Part shown: positions 7,077 to 14,904 of the stretch, piece after piece
Layout of the letters: each line of letters opens with the position of its first letter
Position numbering within the stretch: position 1 is the stretch's first letter
From: Phocaeicola_A sp963652075
Lineage (GTDB): Bacteria > Bacteroidota > Bacteroidia > Bacteroidales > Bacteroidaceae
Direction of reading: 5' to 3'
DNA length: 16,321 nt
Assembly: GCA_963652075.1 (NCBI GenBank)
Contig: CAVJRQ010000016.1
Coordinates: 1 to 16,321 of the forward strand
Notes under the pieces: generated by a model
What the model was told of the DNA's origin: nothing
The model's database searches: none
Seen by the model: only the letters and a program-made list of their open reading frames with translations
Program-made: the position numbers and the translations under genes

Positions 7077-10000
7077 ATGAAAAGAAGACAAAGAACCGTG
7101 CACTCGTTTTTCACGTGTGCAAAAGGAAGCAAATTCCTTGTTTTGGGACTTTCGGCAGCGATGATGTCGCTGGCTCTTCCTGCAATGGCTGAAAAAGCTG
7201 TGGGGGGGGGTAATGTAGCAGACCAACAGGTCGTTACGCAAGAGAAAACTGTAACAGGTACCGTTTTGGATGAGAACGGAGAGCCCATGATTGGCGTTTC
7301 CGTCCTGGTGAAAGGCTCCACGGTAGGAACCATCACCGATTTCGACGGTAAGTTTACCCTGAAAGCTCCGTCCAGTTCCACGCTTGTCATCTCTTACATC
7401 GGTTATCAGACCCAAGAGATAAAAGTAGGCAACCAGAGAAATTTTTCCGTCTCCTTGAAACCCGACAACAAGCTGCTCGACGAGGTGGTAGTCGTGGGTT
7501 ACGGTACGGTGAAGAAACGCGACTTGACCGGATCGGTAGCCTCCGTCAAGAGTGAGGACATCCTCCGTATGCCTACCTCCAACGTTATCGAAGCCATTCA
7601 GGGACAAGTCGCCGGATTGGACATCACCCGAACAAGCGGTGAAGCCGGTTCCGGTGTGACCATGACACTCCGTGGTACGCGTTCCATCAACGGTGACAAC
7701 ACCCCGTTGTTCATCATTGACGGTATGGAAGGCTCCTATGACGAACTCAACCCGAACGACATCGCCTCCATCGAGGTGCTGAAGGACGCCTCCTCCACCG
7801 CCGTCTACGGTGCGGCCGGTGCCAATGGTGTAATCATCATCACCACCAAGAACCCGAAGAAAGACAAGTTCTCCATCGATCTGGACGCTTACTACGGATG
7901 GAACGTCATCTCGGAATTCCCCAAACTCACGTCCGGACAATCCTACATCGACTTCCGTCGCGAGGCGATGAAAAATTCCGGCCTCTACACCACGGATGCG
8001 GAACTCTTCCCCGAGTACATGCGCGGATACGTTCAGAACAACCAGTGGGTGGATTGGTTCGACCTGGGTACACAAACCGGTACGACAACCAGTTATAACC
8101 TCTCCACTTCCTACTCGAATGACCGTATGACATCCTACTTCTCTTTGGGATATTACGACATCGAGGGTTTGCTGAAGGGAGACGAACTGGAGCGTTACTC
8201 CGCCCGTGCGAAGTACGACTTCACGGCCAACGAGTACATCAAGTATGGACTGAACCTCTATGCACAGTACTCGAAGAACGACAAACGTTCGAGCCGCTAC
8301 TGGAACCGTATTCTCAGCACGCCTCCATTGGGCGAGCCGTACGATGAGAACGGCAACATCAATCTCGACCCGATAGGGGACGGCACCATCAACCCGTTGT
8401 CGGACAATGCTTCCGGTGAGTATTCGAACAACGTGAAGACGTTGAGCGTAACTCCGCAAATCTATGTGGAACTGACTCCCCTCAAAGGTCTGTCGTTCAA
8501 GAGCGTGTTGGGAGGCTACTTCCGCAACGTGAAGCAGGGTACTTACGTGGGTCCCTATTCTTATGCGGGACAGGAATACGGTAGCGTTTATGCCGAGATT
8601 CCAAACACCTTTACCTATAACTACAAGTGGCAGAACATCCTGACCTACAATTTCAATATCAAGGATGACCACAGCTTTACGGTGACAGGCGTTACCGAAT
8701 GGGCAAAGGACCGCAAAGAAGACGTGTCGGCCAAGGCCATCGGATTCGACACGAACTCTTATCAATATCACAACCTGGGTGCGGGAACGGGTACGCCTAC
8801 CGTTTCATCCAGCTACGTGGCAAGCCAGAAGATGTCTTACGTAGCCCGTTTGAACTATAGCTACAAGGGACGTTACCTGTTGTCTTTGAGCAGCCGCTGG
8901 GACGGTTCGTCCATGTTGGCCGACGGCAACAAGTGGGACGTGTTCCCCGCAGGAGCCATTGCATGGCGCATCAGCGACGAGGCATTCATGAAGGACATCG
9001 AGCAGATTTCCAACTTGAAGCTGCGTGTCAGCTACGGTGTGACGGGTAATGCCGGAGCTTCCGAGTACGCTACGTTGGACTATAGCCGTACAGGTATTTT
9101 CGGATTCCAGGACATCCCCGTAAACTATAGCGGTTACAACCAGAGCGTGTCCAACAAGGACCTGGGCTGGGAAAAGTCGTACATGACAGACCTTGGTATC
9201 GATTTGGGCTTGTGGAAAGACCGAATCAGCCTCTCTTTGGACTGGTATCGCACCGATACGAAAGACATCCTTTACGAAAAGAGACTGCCTTATGCAGCCG
9301 GAGGTTTCGGAGGTAGTCCTTTCACTATCTGGTCCAATGTGGGTGAGACACGCAACACCGGTTTGGAGTTGAGTATTACAAGCCACAACTTCACCGGACC
9401 CAAATTCACTTGGGACACCACGCTCTCGTTCTCCACGAACAAGGAAGAGGTGATAAAGACCACCAGCGAGGGACCGTTGCAGTTTGGTTCTTACTATCTG
9501 ATTCCGGGCGAGCCGATAAAGACTTATTACTACTACAAATATGACGGTCTTTGGAAGACGGAAGAAGCCGAAGAGGCTGCCAAGTATGGCCGCAAGCCCG
9601 GTGACATTCGCGTGGCAGAGAAAGGGGAAGCGGACTACACGCTGAACGCGAACGACTATTACGTGTTGGGTAGCGCCACACCGAAGTGGGCGGCCAGCTT
9701 GTCCAACTCGTTCACATACAAGAATTTCGACTTGAGCGTATTGCTGATTGCCCGTTGGGACTGGACCATTCCTTACGGATTGACCGGATGGTACCGTCAG
9801 AATGGTATCAACCCTGTTCCATTGGTATGCGACTACTGGACACCCGAGAACCAGAACGCGCGCTATCCGCGACCCAACGTGGATGGAGGAACAGACACTT
9901 ACCTGAGCAGTGCCAACTACTTCGACGGCTCTTACATCAAGGTGAAGACCGTTTCGCTGGGTTATACCGTTCCGCAGAAGTGGCTGAAGAAGGTGAACAT

Positions 10001-10151
10001 CGAGCGTGCCCGTGTTTACTTCACGGCAAGCAATCCTTTCATCTGGACCAAGTGCGATTATCTGAAAGACTATGACCCGGAGAAGGGTGGCAACGACGAT
10101 GACGCTCCGTTGTCAAAACAATATGTGATAGGTGTCAATATCTCATTCTAA
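7077..10151 (+). CDS. SusC/RagA-family TonB-dependent outer-membrane transporter
   Basis: Outer-membrane beta-barrel that imports a substrate captured by its SusD partner, using TonB energy. The 1024 residues are typical. Order: signal peptide to about A38 (LGLSAAMMSLALPAMA), a carboxypeptidase-regulatory-like beta-sandwich at about 59-128 (VTGTVLDENGEPMIGVSVLV), the SusC TonB-box region DEVVVVGYG at 135-143, the plug (about 145-260, including TLRGTRSINGDNTPLFIIDG and IEVLKDASSTAVYG), then the barrel ending in YVIGVNISF with a terminal phenylalanine for BAM recognition. There is no STN domain, so direct signalling to an anti-sigma factor is unlikely. It has a long leader and is followed after 13 bases by susD. 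The coding strand carries a nine-G run at codons 42-45, just after the signal peptide. The family is certain; the substrate cannot be read from sequence. Confidence 0.96.
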   Translation: MKRRQRTVHSFFTCAKGSKFLVLGLSAAMMSLALPAMAEKAVGGGNVADQQVVTQEKTVTGTVLDENGEPMIGVSVLVKGSTVGTITDFDGKFTLKAPSSSTLVISYIGYQTQEIKVGNQRNFSVSLKPDNKLLDEVVVVGYGTVKKRDLTGSVASVKSEDILRMPTSNVIEAIQGQVAGLDITRTSGEAGSGVTMTLRGTRSINGDNTPLFIIDGMEGSYDELNPNDIASIEVLKDASSTAVYGAAGANGVIIITTKNPKKDKFSIDLDAYYGWNVISEFPKLTSGQSYIDFRREAMKNSGLYTTDAELFPEYMRGYVQNNQWVDWFDLGTQTGTTTSYNLSTSYSNDRMTSYFSLGYYDIEGLLKGDELERYSARAKYDFTANEYIKYGLNLYAQYSKNDKRSSRYWNRILSTPPLGEPYDENGNINLDPIGDGTINPLSDNASGEYSNNVKTLSVTPQIYVELTPLKGLSFKSVLGGYFRNVKQGTYVGPYSYAGQEYGSVYAEIPNTFTYNYKWQNILTYNFNIKDDHSFTVTGVTEWAKDRKEDVSAKAIGFDTNSYQYHNLGAGTGTPTVSSSYVASQKMSYVARLNYSYKGRYLLSLSSRWDGSSMLADGNKWDVFPAGAIAWRISDEAFMKDIEQISNLKLRVSYGVTGNAGASEYATLDYSRTGIFGFQDIPVNYSGYNQSVSNKDLGWEKSYMTDLGIDLGLWKDRISLSLDWYRTDTKDILYEKRLPYAAGGFGGSPFTIWSNVGETRNTGLELSITSHNFTGPKFTWDTTLSFSTNKEEVIKTTSEGPLQFGSYYLIPGEPIKTYYYYKYDGLWKTEEAEEAAKYGRKPGDIRVAEKGEADYTLNANDYYVLGSATPKWAASLSNSFTYKNFDLSVLLIARWDWTIPYGLTGWYRQNGINPVPLVCDYWTPENQNARYPRPNVDGGTDTYLSSANYFDGSYIKVKTVSLGYTVPQKWLKKVNIERARVYFTASNPFIWTKCDYLKDYDPEKGGNDDDAPLSKQYVIGVNISF
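7202..7210 (+). repeat. poly-G tract (G9) inside susC
   Basis: Nine consecutive G cover the last base of the V42 codon, all of G43 and G44 and two bases of G45. The gene is in frame at nine. With eight, the frame reads GTA ATG TAG and stops; with ten it reads TAA directly. Such tracts mediate slipped-strand phase variation in other bacteria; here that is inference. Confidence 0.9.
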
Positions 10152-10164
10152 AAAACGGAAATAA

Positions 10165-11985
10165 ATGAAACGCATTAATACATTATTATATTTGGCGGCT
10201 ACCACGGTAATGTTTACCGGTGGATGCAGCCTGGAAGAAGAAAACCTGTCCGGTGTTTCCACCCAAGAGGAATGGACTACGGCGGCCGGTTTTGAGAAGA
10301 AAGTGAACGACTGTTATTTCGACATGATTCGTGTGGTTTACGGACAGGCCGAAGACACTTACGTGATGGTGACGGAAGGCGGAACAGACCTCTGGCAAGA
10401 CCCCAATGACAACGGTTCCGGATGGAGCCAGGTGATTACCTATGCCGGAATGGGCGCTTCGTCGGGTCAGTTCAGCGAAGGCTATAACGGATTCTACGGC
10501 ACACTCAGCTCCTGCAACGCGGCTATCTATTATGCCGATCAGGTGGAGGGACTGTCCGACGCGGACAAGGCGAGACTGGTGGCAGAGGCCCGGTTCATCA
10601 GAGCGCACGCCCTGTTCAACATCGTTGAGCAGTGGGGCGGCAAGTATCTGCCGTTGATTCCTATCCCTGTCAGTGGCCCGGTAACGGTTCTCCCTTGCAG
10701 CTCCATCAACGATTTCTATAAGGTTATCCTCGAAGACTTGGAATATGCGATGGACAATCTGCCCGTTGTGCCGGAGACACGCGGACGCATCATCCGTGCC
10801 GCCGCCTATCACCTCTATGCCAAGGCGTGCCTTACGTACTCCACCTATACGGATGGACTGTGTGGCGCGACAGCTTTGACCGATGCCGAGAGCAAGGAGT
10901 ATCTGCAGAAAGCCAAGAACGCTGCTGATTACTTGATAACCAACGCAACCTCGTTGGGCGTGAGACTCTATGAGGACATCGAAGAGGTGTTCGACGAGAA
11001 CAACAACAAGACGAACGAGGAGGCCCTGTTTATCGTTTGCCACTCTACCGTACAGGCCTACAATCCGCGCGGCAACTATTACAACCGTGTATGGAAGCAT
11101 TTTGCGGCTTATAGTAAGAACGATACAGGAATCTACTCCGAGGGATTGACCACCAGCATGGCTACCGAAGTCAACGGCTATGCGGTACCCAAAGTGCCGA
11201 GCGGCAACTGCTACTTGTGCCCGAGCAAGAAATTCCTCGACCTGTATCAGGGAAAAGACGGTCGCTACAAAGCCTTCTTCAAGGATACCTACTATTGCAA
11301 CGTGGCCAACAATACCGCAAAGAACGGTTATACGTGGACGGCTTCCGACGCGGCCCGTTACGGCGTTTCCAGCGCACGTGTGGGCAACTCCGCCTATGAC
11401 GTAACCCTGGGCGATACCATCATCTATTTGACAAAGGATGCCTATACGACGGAGCAGAAAGAGGCGTTGAACTATGCGGTTTACAACATCGATGACAACT
11501 ACACGAACACCAAGCCGGGCAAGTTCTTCCCGAGCTTGAAGAAAGCCGACTGTCCGTCGTTGATACCCGACATCGTTACGAAACCGAACAAACCCTACAC
11601 AGCCGCTGACTGTATCATCTATCGTCTCGGCGAAACCTACCTGTTGTCTGCGGAGATTGCCTGGAGACTGGGTGACAACACTACGGCGGTTTCTCGAATC
11701 AATAGGATTCGTAACCGTGCCTGCATCGGTCACGACCACAGCATGGATATCTCGGAAAGCGACGTAACTGCGGACTTCCTGTTGGATGAGTACGCCCGTG
11801 AGATGTGCGGTGAGTGGTGCCGTTGGACAACCTTGAAGCGTTTCCGCCTGTTGGGCGAACGCATCCAGCAGTTCAATCCGCAGATTACTTCGTTCAACAA
11901 GGACGTGCACTATTTGCGTCCTGTTCCCACAGCGGAGATTCTGTTGATTGACAATGCGGAAGAGTACCAGAATCCGGGTTATTAA
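10165..11985 (+). CDS. SusD/RagB-family surface lipoprotein
   Basis: Substrate-binding lipoprotein that forms the lid over the SusC barrel on the cell surface. The 606 residues carry a type II signal peptide with lipobox FTGGC (lipidated Cys21), followed by SLEEE, an acidic stretch like the Bacteroidetes lipoprotein export signal that sends lipoproteins to the outer face. The body has the helical repeats of the family (ARFIRAHALFNIVEQWGG, IIRAAAYHLYAKACL, ETYLLSAEIAWRLGD), INRIRNRA, an EYAREMCGE-like DEYAREMCGEWCRWTTLKRF helix, and the typical end LRPVPTAEILL...NPGY. It starts 13 bases after the susC stop and shares its transcript. No glycan-active enzyme, ECF sigma/anti-sigma pair or hybrid sensor adjoins, so the ligand is unknown. 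Confidence 0.95.
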   Translation: MKRINTLLYLAATTVMFTGGCSLEEENLSGVSTQEEWTTAAGFEKKVNDCYFDMIRVVYGQAEDTYVMVTEGGTDLWQDPNDNGSGWSQVITYAGMGASSGQFSEGYNGFYGTLSSCNAAIYYADQVEGLSDADKARLVAEARFIRAHALFNIVEQWGGKYLPLIPIPVSGPVTVLPCSSINDFYKVILEDLEYAMDNLPVVPETRGRIIRAAAYHLYAKACLTYSTYTDGLCGATALTDAESKEYLQKAKNAADYLITNATSLGVRLYEDIEEVFDENNNKTNEEALFIVCHSTVQAYNPRGNYYNRVWKHFAAYSKNDTGIYSEGLTTSMATEVNGYAVPKVPSGNCYLCPSKKFLDLYQGKDGRYKAFFKDTYYCNVANNTAKNGYTWTASDAARYGVSSARVGNSAYDVTLGDTIIYLTKDAYTTEQKEALNYAVYNIDDNYTNTKPGKFFPSLKKADCPSLIPDIVTKPNKPYTAADCIIYRLGETYLLSAEIAWRLGDNTTAVSRINRIRNRACIGHDHSMDISESDVTADFLLDEYAREMCGEWCRWTTLKRFRLLGERIQQFNPQITSFNKDVHYLRPVPTAEILLIDNAEEYQNPGY

Positions 11986-12013
11986 TCCGATTCGGTGCTT
12001 ACCTGATAAACCG

Positions 12014-12042
12014 GAGGGGACGAGGCTTTGCCTTGTCCCCTC
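12014..12042 (+). terminator. hairpin terminator after susD
   Basis: GAGGGGACGAGG (12014-12025) pairs with CCTTGTCCCCTC (12031-12042) over 12 positions, one of them G-U, around the loop CTTTG. It lies 29 bases after the susD stop. No long T-run follows. Confidence 0.7.
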
Positions 12043-12135
12043 TGTTGATATATAGTTCCTGGTCAGACCTTACTGATTTGCATCGCATGATTGCAATCTT
12101 TGCCGATTTCTTGCAGGAATCTCGTGGATTAGCGT

Positions 12136-12143
12136 TAACTTTG
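12136..12143 (+). promoter_or_regulatory. probable hsdR-hsdM promoter, -7 element
   Basis: TAACTTTG matches TAnnTTTG and lies 34 bases before the chosen hsdR ATG. A loose CTTG at 12110-12113 is the only -33 candidate. A GTTAAC palindrome (12134-12139) overlaps it. Confidence 0.45.
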
Positions 12144-12177
12144 CATAATACAGTATTATGTAAAGAGGGTATTGCAT

Positions 12178-14898
12178 ATGACACCGGAAGAAAAGGCAAG
12201 AATCAAAATAGACCAATGGTTCCACGAAGCGGGGTGGCAGGTAGTCAACCGTGATGAATATGAACCTACCATGACTGCTGTCGCTGTGCGTGAGGGGCTG
12301 TTGAAGGGAAACAGGGAGGCGGACTATTTCTTGTTCATCAATGGCAAGGCAGTTGGTGTGCTCGAAGCTAAACGTGAGGAGGTGGATGTTAGTTCCGATA
12401 CGGTGAGCGACCAAGTCAGGGGTTACGCTCGAAGCGTACCCAATTGCTATCAGACTTGGATGAATCCTCTACCCATGCTCTACAAATCGAATGGTAAAGT
12501 CGTGTTATTTGAAGATTCCCGCAAATCAGATGCCGGGTGGGACGAACTGAACCGCATACATACACCTCGCGAAATTGTCAAGCTGTTGGGTATTGATGAT
12601 TTCTTTGCCGGACTGCCTATCTTGCGCAAGAAAGGTTTGCGCGACTGCCAATATGAAGCTATCACGGAACTTGAAAAAAGTTTCCGTAGTGGCCAAAACC
12701 GTGCACTCATGGTGCTTGCCACTGGCGCGGGAAAAACCTACACGGCTTGCTTGGCTGCCTATCGTATGCTCTCTTATACCAACATGCGCCGTGTACTCTT
12801 CCTTGTAGACCGCAATAACCTTGGCAAACAGGCTGAAACGGAGTTCGGCACATTCCGCCTTACGGACAATGGCGAGGCGTTCAACACCATCTTTGGCGTG
12901 GAGCGTTTGCACTCCGCCAAGATACCCTCTGACAGCAATGTCGTCATCTCCACTATTCAACGACTTTTCTCTTTGCTGAAAGGTGAACCGATTGAAGATG
13001 ATGACAATGATGACACCGAAGACACGGAAACGGAAGTATCGTTGCCTGACAATCCCAATCTGCCGCACGACTTCTTCGACCTGATTATCATTGACGAGTG
13101 CCATCGCAGCATTTATGGCAACTGGCGCAAGGTGCTTGAGTATTTCGACACTGCACGGCTGGTAGGATTGACGGCAACGCCCATTCCCGAAACGATGGCG
13201 TTCTTCAACAATAACCGCATTGTGAACTATACGCTCGAAAAGAGCATTGTGGACGGTGTGAATGTAGACCATCGCGTCTACCGCATCAAGACGGAAGCTA
13301 CCGAGAATGGCGGAGCCATATTGAAAGGCGAACACGTGAAAGTGGAAACCAGGTACACGGGCAAGACGGAGGAAGTGAGCAACCGTGAGACGAAAAACTA
13401 CACCAAAACGGAGCTTAACCGCAGTGTCATCAATCCTTCGCAGATTAAGCTCATTCTCACAACCTATCGTGATGCCGTATACGAAGAGATGTTCAACGAC
13501 CCACAGCGTGAGAAAAACTTTGACTATCTGCCCAAGACGCTGATATTCGCCTTGAACGAGGCTCATGCCACAAACATTGTGAACATCGCCAAGGAGGTGT
13601 TTGGTGAAGTATGCCCCAATTCCGATATGAATCGTTATGTGCAGAAGATAACTTATTCGGCGGGTGACAGTAACGAACTGATACGTCAGTTCCGTAATGA
13701 CCGCGACTTCCGCATGGCCGTCACCTGCACGTTGGTGGCCACCGGCACGGATGTAAAACCGCTTGAGGTGGTGATGTTCATGCGTGATGTGGAGTCAGAA
13801 CCGCTCTACATTCAGATGAAAGGCCGTGGAGTACGTACCATTGGCGACGAACAGTTACGTGCCGTAACTCCCAATGCTTTCAGCAAGGATTGCTTCTTCC
13901 TGGTGGATGCCGTGGGTGTGACGGAACATATAAAGTCAGTCCCTACCATGGTGGAAGGACCAGACACCAAAACCATCACACTGAAGGAGTTGCTTGAACG
14001 TATAGCCCATGGCTATTTGCCCGATGTTTACTTGAAACGTTTAGCCGCCACCCTGTCTCGTTTGCATAACAAGGCGGACAACGACCAGCGCAAGGAGTTC
14101 CTGCGTTTGGCTTGCGACTCGATGGAGAGTATTGCCCAACGCATCTACCAAGCGTTGGAAAACGATACTTTGCCGCCCTACAACGATATCAACGATCCGA
14201 ACAACGAGCGCAAGGGACTTGTCGCCCCCATAGCCAATCATGCGGATGTGCGCAAGTATATCTTGATTTTGGCAGCCGGCTTTGTCAACACTTTGATGCC
14301 CGGTGAGGATACACTTATTTCCAAGGGATTTTCAATAGAGGATGCCAAAGAGACGACAAGTGCTTTTGAACAGTATTGCCGCGACCATTGTGACGGGATA
14401 GAGGCTCTGCGCATACTCTACAATCAAGAGGACACACCTGTCACATACGCCATGCTGAGGGATTTGGAGAACAAGTTGATATTAGAGAACAACAAGTTCA
14501 GCTCCAAGCGGCTTTGGAATTCTTACGCTATTGTCAGCCCCGACAGGGTGCGCCGTGCCACCAAAAAGGAGGAGAGCGATGCGCTGACCAACATCATTCA
14601 GTTGGTGCGTTTTGCCTTCCGCCAAATTGAGCGGTTGGACTGCGTATGTACCACCTCCCGACAGTATTTCAACCTGTGGTGCGGTCAATGGCATCGTGAT
14701 ATCTCTGACCGTCAGAAAGAACTCATGAGCCGGATAGTGGATTACATCGCCGCCAATGGCGCATGCACTGTGCGCGACATCCGCGAAGACGACAAGACAC
14801 AGGCGGCGCAAATGATAGCGGCGTTCGGCGGCATGAAGAATGCGGACGAGGCTTTGCTCTCACTGTTTAATTTTGTAGTATTAAGAAAAACAGCATAA
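12178..14898 (+). CDS. hsdR: type I restriction enzyme, R (restriction/translocation) subunit
   Basis: Motor and nuclease subunit of a type I restriction-modification complex: it translocates unmethylated DNA with ATP and cuts at a distance. The 906 residues resemble the EcoAI/EcoEI-like group. Parts in order: an N-terminal PD-(D/E)xK nuclease with D49 (NREADYFLF) and E63-A-K65 (GVLEAKRE), a SF2 helicase core with Walker A ATGAGKT (K186), DECH box (D306-H309 in IIIDECHRS), motif III GLTATP, and motif VI QMKGRGVRT, then a helical C-terminal region that docks to the methyltransferase. An acidic insert lies at 270-286 between helicase motifs. The frame opens at TTG 12172, but the ATG at 12178 (MTPEEKARIKI) is preferred, with AGAGGG upstream. 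hsdM follows six bases after the stop. All catalytic residues look intact. Confidence 0.94.
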   Translation: MTPEEKARIKIDQWFHEAGWQVVNRDEYEPTMTAVAVREGLLKGNREADYFLFINGKAVGVLEAKREEVDVSSDTVSDQVRGYARSVPNCYQTWMNPLPMLYKSNGKVVLFEDSRKSDAGWDELNRIHTPREIVKLLGIDDFFAGLPILRKKGLRDCQYEAITELEKSFRSGQNRALMVLATGAGKTYTACLAAYRMLSYTNMRRVLFLVDRNNLGKQAETEFGTFRLTDNGEAFNTIFGVERLHSAKIPSDSNVVISTIQRLFSLLKGEPIEDDDNDDTEDTETEVSLPDNPNLPHDFFDLIIIDECHRSIYGNWRKVLEYFDTARLVGLTATPIPETMAFFNNNRIVNYTLEKSIVDGVNVDHRVYRIKTEATENGGAILKGEHVKVETRYTGKTEEVSNRETKNYTKTELNRSVINPSQIKLILTTYRDAVYEEMFNDPQREKNFDYLPKTLIFALNEAHATNIVNIAKEVFGEVCPNSDMNRYVQKITYSAGDSNELIRQFRNDRDFRMAVTCTLVATGTDVKPLEVVMFMRDVESEPLYIQMKGRGVRTIGDEQLRAVTPNAFSKDCFFLVDAVGVTEHIKSVPTMVEGPDTKTITLKELLERIAHGYLPDVYLKRLAATLSRLHNKADNDQRKEFLRLACDSMESIAQRIYQALENDTLPPYNDINDPNNERKGLVAPIANHADVRKYILILAAGFVNTLMPGEDTLISKGFSIEDAKETTSAFEQYCRDHCDGIEALRILYNQEDTPVTYAMLRDLENKLILENNKFSSKRLWNSYAIVSPDRVRRATKKEESDALTNIIQLVRFAFRQIERLDCVCTTSRQYFNLWCGQWHRDISDRQKELMSRIVDYIAANGACTVRDIREDDKTQAAQMIAAFGGMKNADEALLSLFNFVVLRKTA

Positions 14899-14904
14899 CA
14901 GAAA

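Noticed and set aside
7050..8771. 573-codon open frame antisense to susC
   Set aside because: Lies wholly opposite a certain SusC gene, resembles no family, and reflects the C-ending codon bias of susC that removes stops on the other strand.
10186..11910. 574-codon open frame antisense to susD
   Set aside because: Same cause as for susC; no domain, signal peptide or ribosome site, and the sense gene is secure.
12172..12177. TTG start for HsdR two codons upstream
   Set aside because: An ATG with AGAGGG at a good distance follows at 12178.
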